Positions 8,859 to 17,388 of a stretch of 33,618 nt of DNA are shown in pieces; the stretch's first letter is position 1; every line of letters begins with the position of its first letter. This stretch comes from Devosia psychrophila. Lineage in GTDB: Bacteria; Pseudomonadota; Alphaproteobacteria; Rhizobiales; Devosiaceae. Under the pieces are notes generated by a model. It searched no databases, had not been told where the DNA came from, and was given only the letters and a program-made list of their open reading frames with translations. The stretch spans positions 1-33,618 of the forward strand of contig NZ_LAPV01000040.1 of the NCBI RefSeq assembly GCF_000971275.1, read 5' to 3'. Both the position numbers and the translations under genes were made by a program.

Positions 8859-9812
8859 ATGCAGTCCTATCTCGATTTTGAAAAGCCGGTTGCCGATCTC
8901 GAAGGCAAGATCGCCGAGCTGAAGGCCCTGGCCGCGACCGACCAGGCCGTCAGCATCGACGAGGAGGTCAACCGGCTGTCGAGCCGCGCCGACGAGGCGC
9001 TGGTCGAGATCTACAAGCGCCTGACCCCGTGGCAGAAGACTCAGGTGGCCCGCCACCCGCAACGGCCGCACTTTTCCGACTATATCAGCAAGCTGATAAC
9101 CGAGTGGACGCCGCTGGCTGGCGACCGCAAGTATCGCGAAGACGCGGCCCTGCAGGCGGGCTTTGGCCGCTTCAACGGCCAGTCGATTGCCGTGCTGGGC
9201 CAGGAAAAGGGCAATTCGACCGAGACCCGCCTCAAGCATAATTTCGGCATGGCCAGCCCCGAGGGCTATCGCAAGGCCGTGCGCATCATGGAAATGGCGG
9301 ATCGCTTCAACATTCCGCTGATTTCCTTTGTCGACACTGCCGGCGCCTATCCCGGCATCGGCGCCGAGGAGCGCGGCCAGGCCGAGGCCATCGCCCGCTC
9401 CACCGAGAAATGCCTTGAACTGGGCGTGCCCAATATCGCCATCATCATCGGCGAAGGCGGCTCCGGCGGCGCCATCGCCATCGCTGTGGCCAACCGCGTG
9501 CTGATGCTGGAAAATTCGATTTATTCGGTGATCTCGCCCGAAGCCGGCGCCTCGATCCTGTTCCGCGACGCCGCCAAGGCGCAGGACATGGCCACCGCCC
9601 AAAAGATCACCGCGCAGGACCTGCTTGGCTTTGGCGTCATCGACTCGATCATTCCAGAACCAGCCGGCGGCGCCCATCGCCACCAGGAAACGGTAATGGC
9701 CTCGGCCCGCGACGCCATCTCGACGTTTTTGGCGGATTTCGCTGGCAGGGGCCGGCTGGAAACCCGCGAGCATCGCCGCGAGAAGTTTTTGGCGATCGGG
9801 ACTACGATTTAA
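8859..9812 (+). CDS. accA: Acetyl-CoA carboxylase carboxyltransferase subunit alpha
   Basis: AccA, with AccD, transfers carboxyl from biotinylated AccB to acetyl-CoA to form malonyl-CoA, the first committed step of fatty-acid synthesis. The 317-residue length is standard. Motifs include the N-terminal YLDFEKP, FVDTAGAYPGIGAEERGQAEAIA (starting near 158), the oxyanion-hole glycine motif GEGGSGG (198-204), and YSVISPEAGASILF (222-235). It lies 145 bp downstream of xerD on the same strand. A composite palindromic repeat follows the stop within 30 bp and may act as a 3'-end structure. Confidence 0.97.
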   Translation: MQSYLDFEKPVADLEGKIAELKALAATDQAVSIDEEVNRLSSRADEALVEIYKRLTPWQKTQVARHPQRPHFSDYISKLITEWTPLAGDRKYREDAALQAGFGRFNGQSIAVLGQEKGNSTETRLKHNFGMASPEGYRKAVRIMEMADRFNIPLISFVDTAGAYPGIGAEERGQAEAIARSTEKCLELGVPNIAIIIGEGGSGGAIAIAVANRVLMLENSIYSVISPEAGASILFRDAAKAQDMATAQKITAQDLLGFGVIDSIIPEPAGGAHRHQETVMASARDAISTFLADFAGRGRLETREHRREKFLAIGTTI

Positions 9813-9837
9813 GGGGTCGGCGAAGAAGAGGCTTTGT

Positions 9838-9961
9838 TGGGGGTACCCCCACCTCGCCTCCCCCTGATGAGGGGGAGAAATTCAATCCAGTTTGAGGCGC
9901 TATCGAACCCCATCCACCGGCCAGATTCCTCCCCCTCTTTCAGGGGGAGGCCAGGTGGGGG
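9838..9961. repeat. Composite palindromic intergenic repeat, copy 2
   Basis: The block begins with the self-complementary GGGGGTACCCCC (9839-9850). It contains the hairpin CCTCCCCC-tgatga-GGGGGAG (9857-9877), with a loop identical to copy 1, and a second hairpin CCTCCCCC...GGGGGAGG (9928-9950). It ends with AGGTGGGGG (9953-9961), complementary to CCCCCACCT (9846-9854). The architecture and size (about 125 bp) are the same as at 197-326, while the sequence between the hairpins differs. Confidence 0.75.
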
Positions 9962-10039
9962 AATTCTTCCTTCCTCCTCGCGTCCCTCGTACCCCACAAA
10001 TTCTACACGCTTGCGTGATGACTCCGCTACCGGAGGAAA

Positions 10040-10144
10040 ATGCGGCGTGATAACGCTTCGTTCACCAGCAAAACTCATGCTTGGGTAACCACGATCGAAT
10101 ATGGGTCGGGGCAACATTGTTTCGCACCGGGCCGCCGATCTTGA
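10040..10144 (+). CDS. Possible 34-residue leader ORF before the L,D-transpeptidase
   Basis: An ATG at 10040 is preceded by GGAGG (10032-10036) at a short 3-nt spacing. The frame runs 34 codons and stops at TGA 10142-10144, overlapping the probable TTG start of the next gene as TTGA. The peptide (starting MRRDNASFTSKTHAWVTTIE) has no recognisable domain. The overlap suggests translational coupling: ribosomes finishing this ORF would reinitiate at the TTG, which has little ribosome-binding sequence of its own. It may equally be a chance ORF. Confidence 0.4.
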   Translation: MRRDNASFTSKTHAWVTTIEYGSGQHCFAPGRRS

Positions 10145-11178
10145 CCGTTACTGTTCTTCGCAAGTTCTCATCGGCGCTGATTTTGCTCTGGGTGGCCTTT
10201 GGGCTGGTGGCCTGTGGCGGTTTCCTGCCTAAAAGCAGCGATAGCCGGCACAACCAGCCGTTGCCCAGCGCGGTGCAATCGGCCTTGCGCAGCATGGGTT
10301 CTTCGCCCGGCGAGGCCATGGTGGTTCGCATTTTCAAGCAGGAAAAGACGCTCGAAGTCTGGAAAAAGACCAGCGGCGGCTACAAGATGTTCAAGACCTA
10401 CGAGATCTGCGCCTTTTCGGGCGAGCTCGGTCCCAAGGTCAAGGAAGGCGACCGCCAAAGCCCTGAGGGGTTTTACACCATCACTCCCGGCCTGCTGAAC
10501 CCGAAGTCCAATTACTACCTGGCCTTCAACACCGGCTTTCCCAACAAGTTCGACCGCGCCCATAACCGCACCGGGTCCGACCTGATGGTGCATGGCGATT
10601 GCTCGTCGCGCGGCTGCTACGCCATGACCGATAACGGCATCGCCGAGATCTACGCCCTGGCACGCGAGACCTTCAAGGGTGGCAACAAGAGCTTCCAGCT
10701 GCAGATTTTCCCGTTCAAGTTGACCGCCGCCAACCTCGCCAAGCAGGCAGCCAACCAGCATCTGAGCTTCTGGAAGGACATCAAGGAAGGCTACGACCTG
10801 TTCGACCTGACCAAGGCGCCGCCGGCATGGGACGTCTGCGAAGGGCAGTATATTTTCAATGCCGCTGGTGGCGGTGCGCTCAACCCGATGGGCCCCTGCC
10901 CTGCCGTGGTGCAGGTTGCCGGCATGGCTGAAAAGCTTGCCGCAGAAGACGCCGCCTTTGTCACCGCCGTCGATAGCGAAGCCCAGAAGGCCAGCCGCAT
11001 TGCCGCCGAGGCCGAGCGGCTGGCTGCATCGGAAGTGGCGGCCAAGGAACGCGGACAGGCCATATCGGGCTTTATCGGAGGGCTGGGCAGTGTGTTTGGC
11101 GGCGGCAAGGATGAAGATGTGGTTGCGGTGATGACCGGCAAGCCGTCCCCAACGCCGATGCCACGCCTGCAGCGCTAG
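10141..11178 (+). CDS. YafK/ErfK-type L,D-transpeptidase, lipoprotein
   Basis: The protein (345 residues from TTG 10141) begins with a lipoprotein signal (hydrophobic ILLWVAFGLVAC, lipobox LVAC with C25). It then has the YafK-like L,D-transpeptidase domain: GDRQSPEGFYTI, then N-x-F-x-S-rich segments, and the catalytic H151 (VHGDC) and C159 (SSRGCYAM). Such enzymes cut or form peptidoglycan cross-links or remove Braun-type lipoprotein anchors in the periplasm. The C-terminal third (about 250-345) is an Ala/Glu-rich probable helix followed by a Gly-rich stretch. No ATG precedes the signal peptide; TTG at 10117 or 10081 are alternatives, but 10141 overlaps the stop of a leader ORF and gives a compact signal peptide. 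Confidence 0.85.
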   Translation: MTVTVLRKFSSALILLWVAFGLVACGGFLPKSSDSRHNQPLPSAVQSALRSMGSSPGEAMVVRIFKQEKTLEVWKKTSGGYKMFKTYEICAFSGELGPKVKEGDRQSPEGFYTITPGLLNPKSNYYLAFNTGFPNKFDRAHNRTGSDLMVHGDCSSRGCYAMTDNGIAEIYALARETFKGGNKSFQLQIFPFKLTAANLAKQAANQHLSFWKDIKEGYDLFDLTKAPPAWDVCEGQYIFNAAGGGALNPMGPCPAVVQVAGMAEKLAAEDAAFVTAVDSEAQKASRIAAEAERLAASEVAAKERGQAISGFIGGLGSVFGGGKDEDVVAVMTGKPSPTPMPRLQR

Positions 11179-11260
11179 AAAACCACGCGGCCGCCACCAT
11201 ATCTGGGCCGCAATCTGCGCGGATGTGATCCCGGTAGCGCCAGCAACGGAGAACATCGCT

Positions 11261-11890
11261 TTGGAAGAGACAGAACCGGTCGACGTCCAGGGTGAGAAGC
11301 GGATCGACTATGTGCGACCAGCGCGCCGCCGCATGCCGCTGTCGAATGTGCTGAGCTTCGTCGTCGGCCTCGTGGGCATTGCCGCGCTCGGCGCCAGTGC
11401 CTGGACCTATAGCGAGACGCAGCGCGAGGTGGTGCGCCTTTCGACAGATATCGCGCAGTTGCGCGTCGCGCTCGAGCTTTACGGCCGCCAGCAGGGCACG
11501 CCATCGACCACCGACAGTGCAAACCTGACTGACTTGTCCAACCGGCTTTCCATCCTGGAACAAGACTGGCGCAGCGCCCCTGTCCCGACCGCGGCGACCA
11601 CCACCGCCTTGCCCACCACGACAGCCGCAGCACCGACTGCCATCTCCGGCGATTGCATGCCCACCGGCACGCGCTTCCTGGTCTCCGCCGGCGACCGTTA
11701 CCCGGTGTGCGGCTTTGACGGCACAGTGGAGATCGGTGGCGTGGACAATGGCTTCATGTCTCTGGCCGACGGCACGGTGATCGCGGCAGGCGGCAATATC
11801 CCGCTGCCCAACAGCGCCTGCATGATTGGCGTGGTCTCGGCCGGCCAGGACGGCATGACCGGGTTTGCGGAGATCAGGGTGACCTGCTGA
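11261..11890 (+). CDS. Single-pass membrane protein with Cys-containing C-terminal domain, unknown function
   Basis: The preferred TTG start at 11261 has GGAG 9 nt upstream; a GTG at 11225 would add 12 residues. The 209-residue product has a basic cytoplasmic N-terminus (RPARRR), a membrane helix (about 28-49), a likely coiled-coil stretch (EVVRLSTDIAQLRVALELY), and a Thr/Ala/Pro-rich linker. A compact domain of about 80 residues follows, with four cysteines (GDCMP, YPVCGF, NSACMI, terminal VTC) that could form two disulfides in the periplasm. I recognise no family. It follows the L,D-transpeptidase by 82 bp on the same strand, consistent with an envelope role. Confidence 0.7.
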   Translation: MEETEPVDVQGEKRIDYVRPARRRMPLSNVLSFVVGLVGIAALGASAWTYSETQREVVRLSTDIAQLRVALELYGRQQGTPSTTDSANLTDLSNRLSILEQDWRSAPVPTAATTTALPTTTAAAPTAISGDCMPTGTRFLVSAGDRYPVCGFDGTVEIGGVDNGFMSLADGTVIAAGGNIPLPNSACMIGVVSAGQDGMTGFAEIRVTC

Positions 11891-11896
11891 GCTCCG

Positions 11897-12110
11897 GCCC
11901 TCCCCCAAGGGCGGTGTTTACAACGGGCACATTGTGGCTCCCATCACCCCACCCTCAATCCCTCCCCATTCAGGGGAGGGAGGCGCCAGAACACTGATCA
12001 CGGCTCTTTCTTATCCCTCCCCCTTGTGGGGAGGGTGGCCCCGAAGGCGTCGGGCGGGGTAGGTTTTGCCAACGATGTAAACACTCCCCCAAGGGGAGAG
12101 GGGGCAACGG
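11897..12110. repeat. C-rich/G-rich palindromic repeat cluster, convergent intergenic space
   Basis: The space between the membrane-protein gene and the secA 3' end contains several C-tract/G-tract hairpins: CCTCCCC...GGGGAGGG (about 11960-11981) and CCCTCCCCC...GGGGAGGG (about 12016-12039). Outer inverted arms share GTGTTTACA (11913-11921) and its complement TGTAAACAC (12077-12085), each next to CTCCCCCAAGGG-like tracts. The structure again looks like a composite palindromic element, but its arms differ from copies 1 and 2. Confidence 0.5.
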
Positions 12111-12129
12111 TCCGGTAGACTTGCCTGAC

Positions 12130-12156
12130 AAAAAAAAAGCCCGGATCGCTCCGGGC
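12130..12156 (-). terminator. Rho-independent terminator of secA
   Basis: Read on the minus strand, a perfect 7-bp stem GCCCGGA/TCCGGGC with a 4-nt loop (GCGA) is followed directly by nine T residues. It starts about 10 nt after the secA stop, the expected place for an intrinsic terminator. Confidence 0.9.
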
Positions 12157-12166
12157 CGTTTCGCTA

Positions 12167-14923
12167 TCAGAAAGCACCGTGGCAGTGCTTGAACTTCTTG
12201 CCGGAGCCGCAGGGGCATGGCGCATTGCGCGAGACGCCTTCGAGCAACTTCGGGTCGATCGGCTTCAGCGACGGATCGCTGCCAACTGCACCGAGCGAGT
12301 CGGCGATGGTGTCGCCGCCATCGGCATCGTTCTCGCCGGTCAACGGGTCGATATGGGTTTCGCGCAGGCGGCTGAGATCGGGCACCGGCGGGGTGCTAAC
12401 GCGCGGCTGCAACTCGATATGGCTGAGTTGCGTGGTCACCAGCTCGCGCAGGTTGGCGAGCAGACCCTGGAACAGCTCATAGGCCTCCTGCTTGTATTCG
12501 GTCAGCGGATCCCGCTGGGCGATACCGCGCCAACCCACGACCTTAGAGAGATGATCGAGCGTCACCAGATGCTCGCGCCACAGACCATCGATCGATTGCA
12601 GCAGGATCGACTTTTCCACCTGGCGCATCACGGTCGGGTTGGACTGGCCGGCCGCCGCCATATTGGTAATGGTGCGCTCTTCCTTGGCAGCCGCCGCGGC
12701 GTCGACGGCAGCGATCAACCGCTCGGTCACGACCTCGGGGTCGATGCCTTCTTCGGCCGCCCAATCCTTCACCGGAACGTCGATGTTGAGATAGGTCTTG
12801 GCCGCAGCTTCGAGCTGTTCGACATTCCACTGCTCGGGATAGGAGCGCGGTGGAATGGCCTTGGAAATGATGTTGTCCACCACGTCGTGGCGCATCTCGA
12901 TGACGGTCTCGCTGATATCCTCGGCATCCATCATTTCGATGCGCTGCTCGAAGATCACCTTGCGCTGATCGTTCATCACGTCGTCGTACTTGAGGATGTT
13001 CTTGCGGATATCGAAGTTGCGCGACTCGACCTTGCCCTGGGCGCGTTCGATTGCCTTGGTGACCCACGGATGGGTGATCGACTCGCCCTGCTCGAGCCCA
13101 AGCTTTCCGAGCATGGAATCCATGCTGTCGACCGGGAAGATGCGCATCAGGTCATCCTGAAGGCTCAGGAAGAAGGCCGAATGGCCCGGGTCGCCCTGGC
13201 GGCCAGAACGACCACGAAGCTGGTTATCGATGCGACGGCTTTCGTGGCGCTCGGTGCCGATAACCATCAGGCCACCTGCGACGAGGGCCTTGGCCTTGTC
13301 CGATGCGATGGTCTTCTTGATGTCGGCGATCTTGGCCTCGCGGGCCTCGCCTTCAAGTTCGACCGTCTCCCGTTCGATGCGCATTTCGAGATTGCCGCCG
13401 AGCTGGATATCGGTACCGCGGCCAGCCATGTTGGTGGCGATGGTGATGGCGCCCGGCAGGCCGGCGTCGGCGACGATGAAGGCTTCCTGCTCGTGGTGGC
13501 GGGCATTGAGCACGTTCATGCTGCCCACATTCTTGGCGCGCAGCAGTTCGGCCAGCATTTCCGACTTCTCGATCGAAGTCGTGCCGACGAGGACAGGCTG
13601 GCCACGGCCGTGGCATTCCTTGATCAGCTCGGCGATGGCGTCGAACTTCTCGGCCGCGGTGCGGAAAATGGCGTCCTCGTCATCCTTGCGCAGCACCGCT
13701 ACGTTGGTCGGCACGGTGACCACGTCGAGCTTGTAGATATCGGCAAATTCTTCGGCCTCGGTGGCCGCCGTACCGGTCATGCCGGACAGCTTCTTGTAGA
13801 GGCGGAAATAGTTCTGGAAGGTAATCGAAGCCAGGGTCTGGTTTTCCGGCTGGATTTTGGCGCCTTCCTTGGCTTCCAGCGCCTGATGCAGGCCTTCCGA
13901 ATAACGGCGGCCCGGCATCATGCGGCCCGAGAACTCGTCGATGATGACGACTTCGCCACCTTCTGGGGTCTGGCGGACGATATAGTCCTTGTCCTTGCGG
14001 AACAGCTTGTGGGCACGCAGCGCCGAATTGGCGTGATGCACCAGCGCAACGTTTTCGACGTCATACAGCGAGCCGGACTTCAGCAGGCCCTCTTCGGTCA
14101 GCCGGGCTTCGAGCTTTTCGATGCCCTGATCAGTGAAGGTTACCGAGCGCTGCTTCTCGTCGAGTTCGAAATCGTCCTCGCCGATGATCGGGATGATGGC
14201 GTCAAGCTTGAGATAGAGGTCGCTGCGATCATCGGACGGACCTGAGATGATCAGCGGGGTGCGGGCCTCGTCGATCAGGATCGAATCGACTTCATCGACG
14301 ATGGCGAAGGCATGGCCGCGCTGCACCATCTGGGCGCGCGTATATTTCATGTTGTCGCGCAGGTAATCGAAGCCGAGTTCGTTGTTGGTGCCATAGGTAA
14401 TGTCGGCGCCATAGGCTTCCTTGCGCTCCACATCGGTCATGCCGTGGACGATGACGCCCCAGCTCAGCCCGAGGAAGTTGTAGATCTGGCCCATCCAGGC
14501 CGCATCGCGCTTGACGAGGTAGTCGTTGACGGTAACGAGATGGGCGCCCTTGCCGGTGAGTGCATTGAGATACATCGGCAGCGTGGCCACCAGCGTCTTG
14601 CCTTCGCCCGTGCGCATCTCGGCGATGCCGCTCTCGTTCATCACCATGCCGCCGATCAGCTGCACGTCGAAATGGCGCATGCCCAGGACGCGCTTTGACG
14701 CCTCGCGTACGGTCGCAAAAGCGGGCACGATCAAATCATCGAGACTGCCGCCGTTTTCGAGACTGGCCCTGAACTCGGCAGTGCGGGCGCGCAGCGCTTC
14801 ATCGCCGAGCTTTTCGAGTTCGGGCTCAAGCGCGTTGATCGCCGCCACATTGCTCTGGAAGCGCTTTACGGACCGGTCTGACGGAGAACCGAATATCCGC
14901 CGGGCAAGCGAGCCAAATGCCAT
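12167..14923 (-). CDS. secA: Preprotein translocase ATPase SecA
   Basis: SecA drives Sec-dependent export of unfolded preproteins through SecYEG. The 918-residue protein shows Walker A TGEGKT (105-110), the DEAD-type Walker B region [14 protein letters not shown] (about 210-223), motifs such as GTDIQLGGN and [11 protein letters not shown] in the second nucleotide-binding domain, and a C-terminal zinc SEC-C motif with C903, C905, C914 and H915 for SecB or ribosome contact. The length is normal. A good promoter lies at 15063-15091 and a strong intrinsic terminator follows the stop. It is divergent from a periplasmic PPIase whose clients SecA would export. Confidence 0.98.
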   Translation of the reverse strand: MAFGSLARRIFGSPSDRSVKRFQSNVAAINALEPELEKLGDEALRARTAEFRASLENGGSLDDLIVPAFATVREASKRVLGMRHFDVQLIGGMVMNESGIAEMRTGEGKTLVATLPMYLNALTGKGAHLVTVNDYLVKRDAAWMGQIYNFLGLSWGVIVHGMTDVERKEAYGADITYGTNNELGFDYLRDNMKYTRAQMVQRGHAFAIVDEVDSILIDEARTPLIISGPSDDRSDLYLKLDAIIPIIGEDDFELDEKQRSVTFTDQGIEKLEARLTEEGLLKSGSLYDVENVALVHHANSALRAHKLFRKDKDYIVRQTPEGGEVVIIDEFSGRMMPGRRYSEGLHQALEAKEGAKIQPENQTLASITFQNYFRLYKKLSGMTGTAATEAEEFADIYKLDVVTVPTNVAVLRKDDEDAIFRTAAEKFDAIAELIKECHGRGQPVLVGTTSIEKSEMLAELLRAKNVGSMNVLNARHHEQEAFIVADAGLPGAITIATNMAGRGTDIQLGGNLEMRIERETVELEGEAREAKIADIKKTIASDKAKALVAGGLMVIGTERHESRRIDNQLRGRSGRQGDPGHSAFFLSLQDDLMRIFPVDSMDSMLGKLGLEQGESITHPWVTKAIERAQGKVESRNFDIRKNILKYDDVMNDQRKVIFEQRIEMMDAEDISETVIEMRHDVVDNIISKAIPPRSYPEQWNVEQLEAAAKTYLNIDVPVKDWAAEEGIDPEVVTERLIAAVDAAAAAKEERTITNMAAAGQSNPTVMRQVEKSILLQSIDGLWREHLVTLDHLSKVVGWRGIAQRDPLTEYKQEAYELFQGLLANLRELVTTQLSHIELQPRVSTPPVPDLSRLRETHIDPLTGENDADGGDTIADSLGAVGSDPSLKPIDPKLLEGVSRNAPCPCGSGKKFKHCHGAF

Positions 14924-15320
14924 AGGTCAGGTCCTTAAATAGCTCATCGGGGTGCGACGGGGGAGGTGCGAAATGGGCCCGTTCGGCCGCGTCGACGCGA
15001 TGAGAAAGCCTTTCGGGCTTAGAATTTCTGATGTCCCGCCAAGCGGCGGAAAAAGCGGCTGAGATGTAAGAGCGGGGCCTTGTCTTGTCAACGTCGCCGA
15101 AATGGGCGACACCTCGTCTCGCCCAGCCGGAGAGCCAGGCAAGAACGGGTTTTTCGACCATTGGTTGCTCAACGGCGCCATGGGGCACATTTTGGCCCCG
15201 TTGCTATGTGAGGCAGGCCGGGAAACCATCACGATCCCGCGCCAGCCCATCAGGGCGCGCTTTGCCGATTATCAACGAGCCAGGGCGCAGCACAAGCGCC
15301 GGCCCAGGAGACTGAACCTC
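14924..15320. other. Divergent intergenic region, secA / PPIase gene (397 bp)
   Basis: It holds the secA promoter and a secA leader of roughly 130 nt containing two small perfect hairpins: AAGCC/GGCTT at about 15004-15020, and CCGCC/GGCGG at about 15036-15049. An open frame in phase with the PPIase gene extends to 15102 but reads through arginine-rich sequence with no signal peptide and looks non-coding. I see no convincing SecM-like regulator, riboswitch or separate gene. Confidence 0.5.
15063..15091 (-). promoter_or_regulatory. Sigma70-type promoter of secA
   Basis: On the minus strand a consensus -35 TTGACA (15091-15086) is separated by 17 nt from TACATC (15068-15063). Transcription would begin near 15056 and give a leader of about 130 nt before the secA ATG at 14923. 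It matches consensus better than any other promoter candidate noted in this window. Confidence 0.65.
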
Positions 15321-16253
15321 ATGATTTCTTCCTCGTTGCGCCTTGCCCGGACCAGCATGCTTGCGCTGTTTCTTGCCGCCGGTGCGCTGGCTGCTCCGGT
15401 AATGGCCCAGGATGCTGTGCCGGCTGCCGAGGCGCCGGCTGCAGAAGCTGCTCCCGTAGCGCCCGAAACCGTGGTGGCGACCGTGGGCGGCGCGCCGATC
15501 ACCGAGGCCGACCTGAGCTTTGCCGCCGAGGACCTGACCCAGGAACTCAGCCAGATGCCCGAAGAACAGCGCAAGCCGTTCCTGCTGCGCGTGCTGATCG
15601 ACATGAAGGTGATGGCCAAGGCTGGCCAGGATGAAGGCATGGCGGAAACTCCGCTGTTCCAGCAGCGCCTGGCCTATCTCAAGGACCGCGCCCTGCGCCG
15701 CGCCTATTTTGCCGACACCATCGCCAATTCGGTGACTGAAGAAGCCGTGCGCGCCGAATATGATAAATTCGTCGCCGATTTCGTGCCTGCCGACGAAATC
15801 CGCGCCAGCCACATCCTGGTCCCAACCGAAGAAGAGGCCAATGCGGTCAAGACCGCACTCGATGGCGGCGCCGATTTCGCCACGCTCGCCAAGGAAAAAT
15901 CGATCGACCCAGGCGCTGCCAATGGCGGCGACCTCGGCTTTTTTGGCCCCGGCATGATGGTTGCGCCCTTTGAGGCTGCCGCTTTTGCCCTGACCGACGT
16001 TGGCCAGGTCTCGGCCCCGGTGCAGTCGCAGTTCGGCTGGCACGTCATCAAGCTTGAAGAAAAGCGCCAATCCAGCGCACCGGCCTTCGAACAGGTCGCC
16101 AGCCAGTTGCAGCAGCAATTGCTGATGGCGACGTTCGATAAGACCGTGGCCCGCCTGATGGATGGCGTGGCGATCGATATCCCCGACGCCGCGCTGAAGG
16201 CCGCCGTGGATTCGCAGACCGAGACGGATGCTGCTGGCGCAACTGCGCAGTAA
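15321..16253 (+). CDS. Parvulin-type peptidyl-prolyl cis-trans isomerase, periplasmic
   Basis: The 310-residue protein has a signal peptide (RLARTSMLALFLAAGALAAPVMAQ, cleavage likely after residue 29-30) and an Ala/Pro/Glu-rich spacer. A helical SurA N-like chaperone region follows (about 55-150), then a rotamase/PPIC domain (about 160-250) with the hallmarks IRASHILV, NGGDLGFFGPGMMV.PFE and SQFGWHVIKL. It probably assists folding of exported or outer-membrane proteins. The ATG at 15321 has GGAG 10 nt upstream. The upstream in-frame extension to 15102 lacks a plausible leader and was rejected. It is divergent from secA, a linkage I recall in other Rhizobiales. Confidence 0.9.
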   Translation: MISSSLRLARTSMLALFLAAGALAAPVMAQDAVPAAEAPAAEAAPVAPETVVATVGGAPITEADLSFAAEDLTQELSQMPEEQRKPFLLRVLIDMKVMAKAGQDEGMAETPLFQQRLAYLKDRALRRAYFADTIANSVTEEAVRAEYDKFVADFVPADEIRASHILVPTEEEANAVKTALDGGADFATLAKEKSIDPGAANGGDLGFFGPGMMVAPFEAAAFALTDVGQVSAPVQSQFGWHVIKLEEKRQSSAPAFEQVASQLQQQLLMATFDKTVARLMDGVAIDIPDAALKAAVDSQTETDAAGATAQ

Positions 16254-16281
16254 AGCACTTTATGCGGAAGCTTTGGTTGGT

Positions 16282-16425
16282 CGGGCGCTGCCGCCCCCAT
16301 CCATCGCGTCGCCCCCCCCCCGAGGGGGAGGTGGGGTGGAGGTGCGAGAGCCCCGATATCCGAGCCAAACTTCTCCATGCCTTGATCCCTCCCCGCACGG
16401 GGGAGGTATCGGCTGTCGCCCAGCG
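16282..16425. repeat. C-rich/G-rich palindromic repeat between PPIase and nuclease genes
   Basis: Within the 295-bp gap 16254-16548 a C10 tract at about 16312-16321 is followed at once by GAGGGGGAGG. A second hairpin of the type CCCTCCCCgcacGGGGGAGG lies near 16387-16406. Outer segments include GCCCCCATCC (near 16292) and GGGGTGGAGG (near 16333). The design resembles the other composite palindromes. The remainder of the gap up to 16548 shows nothing I can name. Confidence 0.5.
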
Positions 16426-16548
16426 TTTCGGCGCTTTCATCGCCGGCAAAAAGCCTGCCGTCGCCCGACCAAGTCCGTACCCCACATATTTCGCTCGCCA
16501 TCGCATCCAACCTGCGGCTGTTCACGATTTTTTGCCGTATTTGGGTGC

Positions 16549-17388
16549 ATGGTGAACGAAATCTTTCCGGGGCCCGATTTGCTCAACGCCAGTTTCGTTC
16601 GTCTTGCTACTCTCGCAGCCCTCAGCGCAGTCTCGGTGGCGGCACTCGCCTGCGAGAGCCTGCGCATGGAGCCCGGCGGCATCATCACGACGGTGACCGA
16701 TGGCGATACGGTGGTGCTGGACGATGGCCGCATCATCCGCATGATCGGTACTCAAGCTCCCAAATTGCCGCTCGGCCGCGAGGGCTATCCGACCTGGCCA
16801 CTGGCACGCGAAGCCAAGGTAGCGCTTGAGGCCGTGGCGCTCAACAAGCCGGTGCAACTGGGCTTTGGCGGCGAGAAAATCGACCGCTATGGCCGCATCC
16901 TCGCCCATGTCTTCGTGACCACGCCCGAAGGCGAAATCTGGGCGCAGCAGGCCATGGTCGCCAAGGGCCTGGCGCGGGTTTATTCGTTTCCCGACAATCG
17001 GGCCTGTCTCGATCTATTGTTCGCGGGCGAGGGTCGTGCGCGGCTTGGCGGGCTTGGCATCTGGGCCGATCCCTATTACAGCATCCGTGCGGCGGACGCG
17101 CCAGGCGACCTCCTCGCTCGGGCCGGCCACTATGAACTTGTCGAAGGCCGGGTCCTTCTCGCCGAACAACGCGGCGGGCGGGTCTACCTCAATTTCGGCC
17201 GGTTCTATAAAGAAGACTTCACCGCCGTGATCGAAGCGCCTGCCCTACGGCTGTTTGCCGAGGCTGGTGTTGACCCGCTGTCGCTGGACAACGCGTTCCT
17301 GCGCATACGCGGATGGGTGGACGACCGGGATGGTCCGCGCATCGAAGTGACCCATCCCGAGCAGATTGAGGTTCTGGCACTGCAATGA
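16549..17388 (+). CDS. Thermonuclease-like (SNase-fold) exported protein
   Basis: The ATG at 16549 gives 279 residues: a hydrophobic export segment (about 16-34, ending AALAC), then a staphylococcal-nuclease-like domain with VTDGDTV (D51, D53), RIIRMIG (R64) and DRYGRILAHVF (112-122). A C-terminal part of about 90 residues contains HYELVEGRV and YLNFGRFYKEDF. In classical SNase a Glu follows in D-x-P-E; here the equivalent place reads QAPKLPLG, so the catalytic Glu is not at its usual position. I believe many alphaproteobacterial homologues share this, and activity is uncertain. The frame is open upstream to 16228 but that part overlaps the PPIase gene. The stop overlaps the next start by 4 bp. 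Confidence 0.8.
   Translation: MVNEIFPGPDLLNASFVRLATLAALSAVSVAALACESLRMEPGGIITTVTDGDTVVLDDGRIIRMIGTQAPKLPLGREGYPTWPLAREAKVALEAVALNKPVQLGFGGEKIDRYGRILAHVFVTTPEGEIWAQQAMVAKGLARVYSFPDNRACLDLLFAGEGRARLGGLGIWADPYYSIRAADAPGDLLARAGHYELVEGRVLLAEQRGGRVYLNFGRFYKEDFTAVIEAPALRLFAEAGVDPLSLDNAFLRIRGWVDDRDGPRIEVTHPEQIEVLALQ

Noticed and set aside
12179..14245. 688-residue open frame on the plus strand
   Set aside because: It is antisense to secA, rich in His/Asp/Gly typical of high-GC shadow frames, with no recognisable domain.
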